From: Bacillus sp. MRMR6
GTDB lineage: Bacteria > Bacillota > Bacilli > Bacillales > Cytobacillaceae
Assembly (NCBI RefSeq): GCF_001940785.1
Contig: NZ_MSLS01000035.1
Span: forward strand, 1-53,809
Reading direction: 5' to 3'
Length of the DNA stretch: 53,809 bases
In this document: positions 19,245 to 28,050 of the stretch, one piece after another
Layout: each line of letters begins with the position of its first letter
Numbering within the stretch: position 1 is the first letter of the stretch
Notes under the pieces: generated by a model
What the model saw: the letters and a program-made list of their open reading frames with translations, nothing else
Databases searched by the model: none
Told to the model about the DNA's origin: nothing
Translations under genes and position numbers: made by a program

Positions 19245-20603
19245 ATGATTAAGAACATGACTCAAGATGAAATCTCCCTTCATATTATAAAAACATTAAA
19301 GGAAAATAAAAAGACAGACTTTTTTGCCATTCTCGAAGAACTACAGCCTTATGATGTCGCAAAAATTTACGAGGATTTACCCGAGAAACACAAAGTTCGC
19401 TTCCTCTTATTTTTAACGATTGATCGACTGGCGTATTTAATGGAGGAACTGGAAAAAGAAGAGCAACTTGAAGTGTTAAGTAAACTCGGCATTGAGAAAT
19501 CAAGTAAAGTACTTGATCTAATGGATAACGATGACTTAGCGCTGCTATTAGATGAACTTTCAGATGAACAAAAAGACTCCCTCTTATCTGGAATGAAGTC
19601 AGAAGAGTCTAAAGCAGTTACTGACATCATGAATTATCCGCCTGAAACAGCAGGCCGGATTATGACGAATCGTTTTGTTTGGATTCGAAATTATTATTCG
19701 ATTAGAGAAGCAGTAGATAAACTAAAAACCTTTGCGGAATTTGCTGAAACGATCAATTATCTGTATGTTGTGGATGAAGCTCACAGACTTGTTGGAGTTG
19801 TGTCCTACAGGGATTTACTATTAGCAGATCCTAATGAAAAAATAAATAACATTATGTACGAAAGAGTTATTTCAGTAGAAGTCAAAACAGATCAAGAAGT
19901 GGTTGCCCGGATGACAGAACGTTATGATTTCCTTGCTATACCAGTAGTGGATGAAGCGAACGTTCTCGTTGGAATTGTAACGATTGATGATATCATAGAT
20001 GTCGTGATTAAGGAAGCCAATGAGGATATTGAAAAATTATCTGCGACAGGAAAGTCGATTGACTTCGAGACAAAAACGCTTGTTGCTGCAGCTAGAAGGC
20101 TGCCCTGGCTTATTTTGTTATTATTTATTGGTCTTATATCCGGAAGTATTATTAGCGGCTTTGAAGATACTCTAGACAAGGTTGTGGCGATTGCCTTCTT
20201 TATGCCGATGATCGCAGGAATGACAGGAAACACCGGTACACAGTCGCTCGCAGTAGTTGTTAGGGGGTTGATATCAAATGATATCGATAGAGGTGTAGTG
20301 ACTCGGCTAGTTTTCCGTGAGTTAGGCGTAGGCGTTACGATAGGCGTAACATGTGCCATTTTAATCTCCATTATCGCGTATATATGGCAAGATAACTTTA
20401 TTCTTGGCGCAGTTGTTGGTATTTCACTATTTTTCACGCTTATTATCGGGACCCTTGCAGGGACCATCATACCATTGATTTTATTCCGATTGAAAATCGA
20501 TCCTGCAGTCGCATCCGGACCGCTTATTACAACCATTAATGACATTCTATCCTTACTTATTTATTTCGGTATTGCCACTGCCTTCCTACACTACCTCCTA
20601 TAA
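19245..20603 (+). CDS. mgtE: MgtE-type magnesium transporter
   Basis: 452 residues in the standard MgtE order: an N-terminal superhelical domain rich in acidic heptad-like units (about 1-130), paired CBS domains (about 135-255), a plug helix, then five membrane segments (about 285-450) with the pore signature PMIAGMTGNTGTQSLAVVVR. MgtE is a Mg2+-gated Mg2+ channel. AAAGGAGCG precedes the start and a terminator overlaps the stop, so it is a single-gene unit. Confidence 0.96.
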   Translation: MIKNMTQDEISLHIIKTLKENKKTDFFAILEELQPYDVAKIYEDLPEKHKVRFLLFLTIDRLAYLMEELEKEEQLEVLSKLGIEKSSKVLDLMDNDDLALLLDELSDEQKDSLLSGMKSEESKAVTDIMNYPPETAGRIMTNRFVWIRNYYSIREAVDKLKTFAEFAETINYLYVVDEAHRLVGVVSYRDLLLADPNEKINNIMYERVISVEVKTDQEVVARMTERYDFLAIPVVDEANVLVGIVTIDDIIDVVIKEANEDIEKLSATGKSIDFETKTLVAAARRLPWLILLLFIGLISGSIISGFEDTLDKVVAIAFFMPMIAGMTGNTGTQSLAVVVRGLISNDIDRGVVTRLVFRELGVGVTIGVTCAILISIIAYIWQDNFILGAVVGISLFFTLIIGTLAGTIIPLILFRLKIDPAVASGPLITTINDILSLLIYFGIATAFLHYLL

Positions 20604-20629
20604 CACGGCTAAGAGCCGTGTTATTTTTA
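20602..20629 (+). terminator. Terminator of mgtE
   Basis: Perfect stem AACACGGCT/AGCCGTGTT beginning within the stop codon, then TTATTTTTATT. Confidence 0.9.
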
Positions 20630-20757
20630 TTAAATCTGAAACAAATTCACTTTAAAGAACGTCAATATTTATTGTAAAGATTTGTCTTTAACGGTATTGT
20701 TACATATATCCAACTTTGTTAGCATAAACTTATAAACAGAAAAATGGGTGTGACCTA

Positions 20758-21936
20758 ATGGACAAACTAACCAAAAATGCCGATCGATTTGATTGGACCC
20801 TTACTTTAATTTTATTTATGCTTTTCTTGGTTAGCTGTATTAGTATCTACAGCGCACAATCTTCAGGTCAATATGACGGCAATTTCTTGAAAATGCAAAT
20901 TTTCTGGTATATTGTAGGTTCAGTAATTATTTCTATCACTATTTTCTTTGACAGCTATCAATTGAGAAAACTAGCTTGGTATTTGTATGGGCTAGGCCTT
21001 CTGCTTTTAATCGGTATTATCTTAGCACCTGAGACCATTGCTCCTATTCGAAACGGAGCAAAAAGCTGGTATATCATCCCTAACCTTGGAAGTATTCAGC
21101 CTTCCGAATTTGTAAAAACCTTTTTAATCATTACCTTAAGCCTTGTTGCAACAAAGCATCAAGAAACTTATTTAGATAAGACCGTAAAGACTGACTTCTG
21201 GCTGTTATTAAAATTGGGAGTGGTCACTGCGGTTCCACTGGGGTTAATAATGATGCAGCCAGATTTAGGAACGTCCTTAGTGCTAATTTCTATTTTAGTA
21301 GGGTTTATTCTAGTTTCAGGGATTACCTGGAAAATCATTTTCCCTGTATTTTTATTAGGTGCATCACTTGCTGGCAGTATTCTCTATCTCGTCATCACGA
21401 AACCTGAATTGCTGGAAAAGCATGTGGATACCTATCAATTTAATCGTATTTATTCATGGCTAGACCCCGTGAATCACCAAAGCAATGCCGGCTACCATCT
21501 TATGAAATCACTGAGTGCGATTGGTTCTGGGATGTTGACTGGTAAAGGGCTGGGTAATGGTGAGGTTTATGTGCCAGAAGGTCATACTGATTTTATCTTT
21601 AGTGTTATTGGTGAAGAATACGGCTTTGTTGGCGGCAGTATTGTTATTGGGTTATTCTTTCTATTAATCTACCATTTAATAAAAACAGCACTCGATACAA
21701 ATGATCCCTTTAATACATATATTTGTACTGGTATCATCAGCATGGTCACCTTCCATGTCTTTCAAAATGTTGGGATGACAATTCAAGTGCTTCCCATTAC
21801 GGGGATCCCTTTACCCTTTATTAGTTATGGAGGCAGTTCATTAATGGGTAATATGTTTGCAATGGGTATTGTCTACAGTATTCGTTATCATCATCGTAAC
21901 TATATGTTCTCATCTGATAGATCGCTTAGTGCTTAA
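20758..21936 (+). CDS. rodA: SEDS-family peptidoglycan glycosyltransferase (RodA/FtsW type)
   Basis: 392 residues with about ten membrane segments. The SEDS signatures are present: PSEFVKTFLIITLSL, MMQPDLGTSLVLISI, and VPEGHTDFIFSVIGEEYGFV with the conserved Asp, then PLPFISYGGSS near the end. SEDS proteins polymerise lipid II into glycan. The sequence is closer to RodA than FtsW, but Bacillus genomes carry several paralogues and I cannot tell from this window which cell-cycle role this one has. It stands alone, 154 bp after mgtE, with a modest GGTGTG binding site. Confidence 0.88.
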   Translation: MDKLTKNADRFDWTLTLILFMLFLVSCISIYSAQSSGQYDGNFLKMQIFWYIVGSVIISITIFFDSYQLRKLAWYLYGLGLLLLIGIILAPETIAPIRNGAKSWYIIPNLGSIQPSEFVKTFLIITLSLVATKHQETYLDKTVKTDFWLLLKLGVVTAVPLGLIMMQPDLGTSLVLISILVGFILVSGITWKIIFPVFLLGASLAGSILYLVITKPELLEKHVDTYQFNRIYSWLDPVNHQSNAGYHLMKSLSAIGSGMLTGKGLGNGEVYVPEGHTDFIFSVIGEEYGFVGGSIVIGLFFLLIYHLIKTALDTNDPFNTYICTGIISMVTFHVFQNVGMTIQVLPITGIPLPFISYGGSSLMGNMFAMGIVYSIRYHHRNYMFSSDRSLSA

Positions 21937-21956
21937 GTTTCTAAGTGATAAGCTTT

Positions 21957-21986
21957 GTTGTTTTCCGCTCCAGGTGCTTCGCTCCA
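21957..21986. repeat. Remnant of a Bacillus intergenic repeat
   Basis: The segment TTTTCCGCTCCAGGTGCTTC and its flank look like a fragment of a GC-rich repeat common between genes of many Bacillus genomes. The palindromic remainder is missing here. This rests on recollection of that repeat family. Confidence 0.4.
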
Positions 21987-22024
21987 ATTAGCATAGCTAC
22001 AAAATTATTAAGTGAAGGTGAATT

Positions 22025-22618
22025 ATGAAGGAGTTTATTTTTTCTGTTTTGGACTTTCTTTCTCAATTAGGCTATTTCGGGATTGCTTTAGGGTTAATGA
22101 TTGAGGTGATTCCAAGTGAAATTGTTTTAGGTTATGGCGGTTATATGATTTCACAGGGGATCCTAGGTTATCCAGGTGCGGTTATTGCTGGAACGGTGGG
22201 CGGGACCCTTGCTCAGTTATTCTTATATTGGGCTGGCTATTACGGAGGTCGTCCATTTTTGGAGAAATATGGCAAGTATGTGTTTATTAATAAAAAACAA
22301 ATTGATCTTTCTGAACTTTGGTTTAGGAAGTACGGCGGAGGAGTGATTTTCTTTGCCCGTTTCATACCAGTTGTTCGGCATGCAATCAGCATTCCTGCTG
22401 GGGTCGCAAAAATGTCTGCCCTCAAATTTACCCTTTATACCGTTGCAGCGGTTATCCCTTGGACGATTCTTTTCCTCTATCTAGGACATATGCTGGGAGA
22501 AAATTGGGCAGGGATTAAGGACTATGCGGAGCAATACACGTTCCCCCTTATCATCGGTGCCGTTCTTTTAGGGGTCATTTACTTCTTAGTTAAGAAAACA
22601 AAGAAAACAACCACGTAA
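22025..22618 (+). CDS. DedA-family membrane protein
   Basis: 197 residues with 4-6 hydrophobic segments. The DedA/VTT signatures are present: EVIPSEIVLGYGGYMISQG, GTVGGTLAQLFLYWAGYYGG, then FFARFIPVVRHAISIPAGVA containing the conserved F-x-R-x-x-P-x-x-R. DedA proteins help flip undecaprenyl-phosphate or phospholipids and keep the proton-motive force. It follows rodA in the same direction after 88 bp and ends at a terminator. Confidence 0.92.
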   Translation: MKEFIFSVLDFLSQLGYFGIALGLMIEVIPSEIVLGYGGYMISQGILGYPGAVIAGTVGGTLAQLFLYWAGYYGGRPFLEKYGKYVFINKKQIDLSELWFRKYGGGVIFFARFIPVVRHAISIPAGVAKMSALKFTLYTVAAVIPWTILFLYLGHMLGENWAGIKDYAEQYTFPLIIGAVLLGVIYFLVKKTKKTTT

Positions 22619-22638
22619 TTTAGTGGTTGTTTTTCTTT
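22606..22638 (+). terminator. Terminator of the DedA gene
   Basis: Stem AACAACCAC/GTGGTTGTT (22606-22614 with 22623-22631) enclosing the stop codon, then TTTTCTTTT. It reaches the stop codon of the convergent SMR gene. Confidence 0.85.
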
Positions 22639-22952
22639 TAAGAGACTAGTTTTAAGCCGACTGCTGCGGCTAAGACTAAGCCGATAAAAAATATTCTCTT
22701 CCAATCATTTGATTCACCATAGAGCAGGATTCCCATGATTGCTCCGCCTGATGCTCCGATTCCTGTCCAGATGGCGTAGGCTATGCCCATCGGCAAGGTT
22801 TTCATTGCATAGGCTAGAAATAAAAAGCTCCCTGCAAAACCGATCACTAATAAGAAGAACGCTTGCCAGTTACGATCTTTGTTCAACTTATTCATCATCG
22901 TGACTGCAAACATCTCACATGCTCCTGCAGCAATTAACGAGGCCCATGCCAT
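22638..22952 (-). CDS. ykkD: SMR-family efflux subunit, YkkD-like
   Basis: 104 residues, four membrane segments, with the conserved membrane Glu in AAGACEMFAVTMMNKL. It is the second of two adjacent, dissimilar SMR genes whose ends overlap (22952), the arrangement of the obligate heterodimer YkkCD. The segments YAMKTLPMGIAYAIWTGIGA and DWKRIFFIGLVLAAAVGLKL match YkkD. YkkCD proteins export guanidinium and related cations or lipophilic drugs; the substrate here is inferred. Confidence 0.88.
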   Translation of the reverse strand: MAWASLIAAGACEMFAVTMMNKLNKDRNWQAFFLLVIGFAGSFLFLAYAMKTLPMGIAYAIWTGIGASGGAIMGILLYGESNDWKRIFFIGLVLAAAVGLKLVS

Positions 22953-23293
22953 CAGGAATCAACTCCTTCCTCATTGGTGTCTGGTGTCACCAATTTTAAG
23001 CCGATCACACCAATTAACAGCAACATGATAAAAAGTATTTTCCCTATCTTAAATGTTTCGCCAAAGATGAGGATTTCAACAAGAACTGTTCCGGCGGTGC
23101 CCAAGCCAACAAAAACTGCATATACTGTTCCTACTGGAAGTCCTCTGCCTGCCGCGATTAATAAATAAAAACTAACTATTATTGCGACTATCGTACCAGA
23201 CCATGACAAAACATCGCTAGCATGTTTTAAACCAACTACCCAGCAAACCTCAAAAATGGCTGCAATAAGAACCTTTATCCAATTTGAATTCAA
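22952..23293 (-). CDS. ykkC: SMR-family efflux subunit, YkkC-like
   Basis: 113 residues, four membrane segments, with the key Glu in [15 protein letters not shown] and the YkkC-like segments [20 protein letters not shown] and [12 protein letters not shown]. It starts at TTG (23293) nine bases after GGAG. In B. subtilis this pair is preceded by a guanidine-I riboswitch. I do not see that riboswitch's conserved core here; instead a different inverted-repeat element (23311-23452) lies directly upstream. Confidence 0.88.
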   Translation of the reverse strand: MNSNWIKVLIAAIFEVCWVVGLKHASDVLSWSGTIVAIIVSFYLLIAAGRGLPVGTVYAVFVGLGTAGTVLVEILIFGETFKIGKILFIMLLLIGVIGLKLVTPDTNEEGVDS

Positions 23294-23310
23294 TCGTTTT
23301 TTCTCCTTTT

Positions 23311-23452
23311 ATCCCACATTAACGGGCAGTAATATCCCCACATCAAGGTTATGAGTGAAAACAACAAATTCTATGTGGGGGTAACTGCCCGTAAATGCCC
23401 GATAAGTTCAACTAACCATCAGTGGGGGTTGAAGAAAACCCCCACTGATGGA
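23311..23452 (-). repeat. Large inverted-repeat element upstream of the SMR pair
   Basis: Two nested structures fill the region between the SMR pair and the MFS gene. One is a stem of about 15 bp with a short loop (CCATCAGTGGGGGTT at 23416-23430 with AACCCCCACTGATGG at 23438-23452). The other is an imperfect ~20-bp stem pairing 23322-23342 with 23373-23392 around a 30-nt loop. ACGGGCA-type segments recur between them. It could be a palindromic repeat, or a structured 5' leader because it ends at the ykkC binding site. Confidence 0.6.
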
Positions 23453-23488
23453 AGCTTCACTTTATAAATAGCTTTTCCACCTGTTTAC

Positions 23489-24670
23489 CTACCCATGCTG
23501 TGCCAATTTAAGCCGTTCCTGATATAAAATAAAGAAATAGAAGACCATTGAGAGAAATACCGATATTGCTGAAATAAAGTAAATGGTGGAATACCCAAAC
23601 AGATGTGCAATTTGACCAAACCCGATTGCACCAATACCTACTCCTAAATCAAAAAACGAAAAGAAGGTCGCATTTGCCATGCCTCTACGATTGATCGGTG
23701 ATTTCTCAATTGCCCAAGCCTGCAGGCCAGGCTGTACCGTTCCAAACCCAAGCCCATAAAGAAAAGCAGCTATATATAGGATGAAACTGTTTGGTAGCCA
23801 AGCTAATAAAATCATTGCTGAAAATATTAACACCGATCCTGGGATAAATACAGCCTGATGTCCCCTTTTATCGTATAACTGGCCAGCAAAAGCCCGGGAT
23901 GCCATTGTAGCAAGTGCAAATAGCAAGAAATACATTTGAATACCGGGAATGCCCTTTTGTAAAGTATATAACGGTAAAAAGGTAGCAATACCTCCAAATG
24001 TAACGGTTAAGAAGAACAGCAACATAGATGGCTTCAAAGCACTTTTCTCATAAAGATCCAGTTTAAATGCAGCTTTTTGCTCCTGTTTTCGTTCTACCTT
24101 TTTGTAATGTATGAAAGAAGATAATAGTAATGCTGCTAGCCCTAGTCCTGCACAAATTAAGAATAATGTTTCAAAGGAGATTATACCCGCCAACACCAAT
24201 CCGAGTGATGGTCCAAGTGCCATTGCGACATTCCCGGCTAACCCGAAATAACCCATTCCTTCGCCGCGCCTTTTTGCAGGGATTAAATCTGTAGCAATCG
24301 TTCCTGAAGCGGTTGTAGAAAATCCCCAGCCAACACCTTGAATCACCCGCATTAAAAATAAGAAGACGATACTAGTTAGGAACCCGAAGGATCCAACTGC
24401 AATAACAAAAATCGCCAGACCAAGGATATAAACAAACCCTCTTCCCCTTGTCTCAAGCGAATGACCTGCATACGGACGGAGCAATAGGGCCGAGAAGGTA
24501 AAGATTCCGACGACATATCCAATTAATTGATCATTGCCGCCTAACTCTTCTACGAATAATGGGATGGTTGGCAACGTCATTTGAAAACCAAGGAAAATGA
24601 AGAAATTAGCAATTACGATTAAAATAAAATCCCTGGTCCAGATTTTTTCTTTAGCAGCTTGTGCATTCAT
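23489..24670 (-). CDS. Major facilitator superfamily transporter
   Basis: About 393 residues with 12 membrane segments. The segment TIPLFVEELGGNDQLIGYVV and the inter-helix motif LLLRPYAGHSLETRGRG are typical of MFS drug/metabolite exporters (DHA1-like). A TTG at 24712 extends the frame, but GAGGAAG before the ATG at 24668-24670 marks the likelier start. Substrate unknown. It follows the DinB-like gene in the same direction. Confidence 0.88.
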   Translation of the reverse strand: MNAQAAKEKIWTRDFILIVIANFFIFLGFQMTLPTIPLFVEELGGNDQLIGYVVGIFTFSALLLRPYAGHSLETRGRGFVYILGLAIFVIAVGSFGFLTSIVFLFLMRVIQGVGWGFSTTASGTIATDLIPAKRRGEGMGYFGLAGNVAMALGPSLGLVLAGIISFETLFLICAGLGLAALLLSSFIHYKKVERKQEQKAAFKLDLYEKSALKPSMLLFFLTVTFGGIATFLPLYTLQKGIPGIQMYFLLFALATMASRAFAGQLYDKRGHQAVFIPGSVLIFSAMILLAWLPNSFILYIAAFLYGLGFGTVQPGLQAWAIEKSPINRRGMANATFFSFFDLGVGIGAIGFGQIAHLFGYSTIYFISAISVFLSMVFYFFILYQERLKLAQHG

Positions 24671-24715
24671 AAAGCAAAAGACTTCCTCTCTTTTTTGCGT
24701 CGATACAGTCAAACC

Positions 24716-24751
24716 GAAAGCCCGTTTCTACGGTTGTAAAAACGAGCTTTC
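24716..24751 (-). other. Hairpin between the DinB-like and MFS genes
   Basis: 12-nt arms GAAAGCCCGTTT and AAACGAGCTTTC (one mismatch) around a 12-nt loop. It lacks a proper T run on either side, so it may be a weak terminator or a leader structure. Confidence 0.5.
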
Positions 24752-24772
24752 TTCAGTAGGAGTTTTATAATA

Positions 24773-25240
24773 TTATTTCACTAATGTAGAATTTATAACA
24801 CGTCTCATTGCTGAAACCTGTCCTAGATGAAGGGTTTCATGAAAAATAGCAAAATTAGCAAGTTCGCCAAACGTTTCTTGACCTAGAAATGGTGTTTTAA
24901 GTTTAGCAGCAAAGCTTTCTACTGGAATTTGTTTTATTCTTTCTAACTGCTCTTTTAATTGTTCAGTTAAAACCGCTACCGCCGGTACTTCCCCTTGCCA
25001 ATCTGCCGGCTTAGTGCCGTTACCAAATAACTCTAAGTAATTAGCAGGTAAATGATTGGATTTTTGTGGGTAGCCAAACATAAACTGTTCCGTAACCGTT
25101 AGCATATGTCCAATATGCCAATGGATTGTATTGTTAAAGCCTTCAGGTTGAACATCAACAACAGCCTCTTCCAACTTTTCTACATTTTTTAAGGTGTAAT
25201 TTCTTGCTACCTCAAAATGTTTAAACAACAATTCGTTCAT
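24773..25240 (-). CDS. DinB/YfiT-like four-helix-bundle protein
   Basis: 155 residues. Histidines expected to bind a divalent metal are in TIHWHIGHMLTV (about residue 42-48) and FHETLHLGQVSAMRR (about 134-140). Members of the family include bacillithiol-dependent enzymes and stress-induced proteins; the reaction here is unknown. It is well expressed in appearance (good start, ATG after GGGAGAG) and lies between argS and the MFS gene. Confidence 0.85.
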   Translation of the reverse strand: MNELLFKHFEVARNYTLKNVEKLEEAVVDVQPEGFNNTIHWHIGHMLTVTEQFMFGYPQKSNHLPANYLELFGNGTKPADWQGEVPAVAVLTEQLKEQLERIKQIPVESFAAKLKTPFLGQETFGELANFAIFHETLHLGQVSAMRRVINSTLVK

Positions 25241-25311
25241 TTCACTTCTCTCCCTTCATACTTAACACACCTATTTTAAACCAAAATCATCCATTATTTA
25301 AATAATCTGCC

Positions 25312-27009
25312 TTACATTTCCGCTGGAGCTTCTATTCCTAATAAGCGCAGTCCTTCTTTAAGAACCGTCGTAACCGCAGCGACTAAAGCTAAACGCGCTT
25401 CACGCTCTGGATTTTCTTCTAGGATCTTTACTTCACCATAATATTTATTAAATGCTTGCCCAAGGTCAATCATATATTTAGCCACCTGTGATGGGTCATA
25501 TTGCTCAAACGACCGCTTAATTGTATTTGGGAATTCCATGAGTAGAGTAATTACTTTCCATTCTCTTTCCCAGGAACTGTCCAAGGCTTGTTGTAAAATG
25601 CCACCTTGATAAGCAGCCTTTCGCAAAATGGAGCAGGCTCTAGCATAGGTGTACTGAACATATGGTCCTGTTTCCCCTTCAAAACGAAGCATCTCTTCTA
25701 ACGAAAATTCGATATCGTTCATTCTGAAGTTCTTCAAGTCATGAAACATAACGGCACCAACTCCGACTTGCTTTGCCACGACATCTTTGTTAACTAAATT
25801 AGGGTTTTTCTCGTTAATATTGTGCCTAGCCATGCTGATCGACTCGTCTAACACTTCCTCTAATAAAACAACCTTACCTTTTCTTGTCGACATTTTCTTG
25901 CCGTCTTTTAGCATCATTCCAAATGGAATGTGAACCATTTTCTCGGCCCATTCATAGCCCATTTTTCCAAGCACGGCTATTAATTGTTTAAAATGCAAAC
26001 TTTGTTCATTCCCCACCACATAAAGTGATAAATCAAAGTTATAATTCTCTTTCCGATAGAGCGCTGCTGCTAAATCTCGTGTTGCATAAAGCGTTGCCCC
26101 ATCAGATTTTTTAATTAAGCATGGCGGAAGATCCTGCTCCGATAATTCCACCACCTGGGCTTGGTCTGATTCAACCAGCAAGTTCTGTTCCTCAAGAAGC
26201 TGGACAATTCGGCCCATTTTATCATTATAAAATGCTTCTCCTGCTAAAGAGTCAAATTGAACATTCATTAATTCATATATTCTTGAAAACTCTTTTAATG
26301 ACTCATCTCGAAACCATTGCCATAGTTCCAAAGCTTCCTGATCAGCATCCTCCAAACGTTTAAACCAGCTTCTCCCCTGATCAATTAACTCCGGATTCGT
26401 TTCCGCTTCATCGTGAAACCTAATATACAGAGTAAGTAATTCTTTAATAGGGTTTTGTCTTACTTTTCCAGCATCTCCCCACAGTTTATAGGCGGTAATT
26501 AGCTTGCCGAACTGTGTTCCCCAATCACCAATATGGTTTATTCTTATTGGCAGGTAGCCGCATTTTTCAGAGATATGGGCTAAAGAATTACCGATTACGG
26601 TTGAACGTAAATGGCCCATTGAAAAGGGTTTAGCGATATTTGGCGATGACATATCTATCGTGATATTTTGTTTATTTCCTATGTTAAGCGTGCCATAAGC
26701 TTCCTGTTTGCTACTGATTTCAGCTAATACATTTTCTGCTGCAAGTTGTTTATTTAAGAATACATTTAGATATGCACCCACTACCTCTATTTTTTCAAAA
26801 AATGGCGACAGGATCTTTTCACTTAGCTCCTGTGCAATGCTTTGGGGCGATTTCCTTTTCAGTTTTGCTAATGTGAAACAAGGAAACGCCAGATCACCAT
26901 GGTTTTGGTTTTTTGGCTTTTCAATCAGCAATTCAAGTTCCTTGGCCTCGATTTCCTGATTCAATATTTCGTAAAGCATTGCGGCAAGCTCCTGTTTAAA
27001 GTTCATCAT
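25312..27009 (-). CDS. argS: Arginyl-tRNA synthetase
   Basis: 565 residues, class I synthetase with an N-terminal ArgS additional domain, the HIGH-like motif SMGHLRS (130-136), the KMSKS-like KMSTRKG (372-378) and a C-terminal DALR anticodon-binding domain (YVQYTYARACSILRKA). It charges tRNA-Arg. GGAGG precedes tandem ATGs. A T-box leader controls it. Several Bacillus species carry a second argS elsewhere; this T-box-controlled copy may be the inducible one, which is inference. Confidence 0.97.
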   Translation of the reverse strand: MMNFKQELAAMLYEILNQEIEAKELELLIEKPKNQNHGDLAFPCFTLAKLKRKSPQSIAQELSEKILSPFFEKIEVVGAYLNVFLNKQLAAENVLAEISSKQEAYGTLNIGNKQNITIDMSSPNIAKPFSMGHLRSTVIGNSLAHISEKCGYLPIRINHIGDWGTQFGKLITAYKLWGDAGKVRQNPIKELLTLYIRFHDEAETNPELIDQGRSWFKRLEDADQEALELWQWFRDESLKEFSRIYELMNVQFDSLAGEAFYNDKMGRIVQLLEEQNLLVESDQAQVVELSEQDLPPCLIKKSDGATLYATRDLAAALYRKENYNFDLSLYVVGNEQSLHFKQLIAVLGKMGYEWAEKMVHIPFGMMLKDGKKMSTRKGKVVLLEEVLDESISMARHNINEKNPNLVNKDVVAKQVGVGAVMFHDLKNFRMNDIEFSLEEMLRFEGETGPYVQYTYARACSILRKAAYQGGILQQALDSSWEREWKVITLLMEFPNTIKRSFEQYDPSQVAKYMIDLGQAFNKYYGEVKILEENPEREARLALVAAVTTVLKEGLRLLGIEAPAEM

Positions 27010-27040
27010 CTAGAACCTCCTTTTATATATATATAAACAC

Positions 27041-27262
27041 AAAAAACTCCCGCCTCTATTATGAAGAGACGAGAGTTAAACCCGCGGTACCACTCTAATT
27101 GTTCAAAGAACCAGCTTAGCTTTTTAACGGAGGATTCTCCGGCGTACCCTACTTCTTTCAGGCAGCATCTCAAAAGTGCGCTTCATTTTCTGATTCAGAT
27201 CAGGCTTACACCACCCCTGATTCGCTTTGCCTTCACAGAAAACTACTCTCTTTTTCATGGAT
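27041..27262 (-). promoter_or_regulatory. T-box riboswitch of argS
   Basis: The minus-strand leader has the T-box sequence GAGTGGTACCGCGGG (27082-27096) followed by a terminator hairpin (stem ACTCTCGTCTC with GAGGCGGGAGT, 27046-27076) and TTTTTT. The region upstream can form stem I with a distal loop GGTGGTGTAAGCC. CGC (27178-27180, in GAAGCGCACTT) is a plausible arginine specifier, readable by tRNA-Arg(ACG). Uncharged tRNA-Arg should prevent termination. Confidence 0.9.
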
Positions 27263-27285
27263 TTTTTCTAGTTTAATTAGTTGTT

Positions 27286-27314
27286 ATTATACTGGATAAA
27301 TAAGGATTTATCCA
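27286..27314 (-). promoter_or_regulatory. Promoter of argS
   Basis: TATAAT (27286-27291) preceded after 17 bp by TGGATA (27309-27314) on the minus strand, placing the transcript start just before the T-box leader. Confidence 0.65.
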
Positions 27315-27372
27315 GTTATTGTTGATTATTTTCCCCTATCAGGAAACTCTATACATAAAGGAGGGATTATGA

Positions 27373-27624
27373 ATGGCTAGAAGAAATAAAATCCTTGTTC
27401 CAGAGGCAAGAAGAGGACTGGATGAATTAAAAGCTAAGGTGGCTAAAGCCAGCAGTCCTGAGGATGCAAAATTCGAAGCTGCTAAAGAGGTGGGTGTTCC
27501 TTTATCAAGTGGATATAACGGCAAACTCACATCAGAGCAGGCAGGTAAAGTAGGCGGAAGGCTTGGCGGCAGCATGGTCCGTGAACTCGTAAAGATGGCA
27601 CAGCAAAACATGGTAAAGAAATAA
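27373..27624 (+). CDS. Alpha/beta-type small acid-soluble spore protein
   Basis: 83 residues. The core KFEAAKEVGVPLSSGYNGKL followed by TSEQAGKVGGRLGGSMVREL matches the DNA-binding SASP family that coats and protects spore DNA; the region around KFEAAKEVGV corresponds to the germination protease site. The N-terminal ~25 residues are longer than in classical SspA/SspB. AAAGGAGGG precedes ATG and a terminator follows. Divergent from argS. Forespore expression is expected from the family; I did not assign a sigma-G promoter. Confidence 0.92.
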   Translation: MARRNKILVPEARRGLDELKAKVAKASSPEDAKFEAAKEVGVPLSSGYNGKLTSEQAGKVGGRLGGSMVRELVKMAQQNMVKK

Positions 27625-27632
27625 TGAAGATA

Positions 27633-27662
27633 GAGAACGATTTGGAGGTCGTTCTCTTTTTT
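27633..27662 (+). terminator. Terminator of the SASP gene
   Basis: Stem GAGAACGA/TCGTTCTC (27633-27640 with 27649-27656) followed by TTTTTT. Confidence 0.9.
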
Positions 27663-28050
27663 CGACTTTTCTGAGTTTGTAATCATTACGAGCCCGTAGA
27701 ACTCTGACACCGATTTGCCGCTGCTCTGTACTGCATGCCGAACACCACCCTAAGCTTTAAGACCGCTATGTATACCTCCCTATCTGCGACTCCTTCCCTT
27801 TAAAAAGAGCCTTTGCCTCCCTCCTTAGTCCGCTAGACCGTTTAGCCAATTTATAGGACTTACTGAAACCAGTGTTAATATTATCCTCTGTGACTCTAAA
27901 AAAAGGGGTAAATTCCAAATGATGGAATTAAAATATTTGTTTTATTAGTAATGGTCAGAATTGTTTTTTGTAAAAATTCACTAACCTATCACAAACTAAT
28001 TCTTCACTTTTTATAAAATAGAATTAGGTCTGTAAGAAAGGAAGTGGGGT
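27663..28050. other. Gene-free interval between the SASP and NERD genes
   Basis: No reading frame with a credible start, no tRNA and no strong hairpin. The first half (27680-27860) is richer in C than its surroundings and may be decayed sequence; the second half is AT-rich and should contain the NERD gene promoter. Confidence 0.5.

Noticed and set aside
27339..27710. Minus-strand open frame opposite the SASP gene
   Set aside because: It is a shadow of the SASP coding region, whose start, binding site and terminator are clear.
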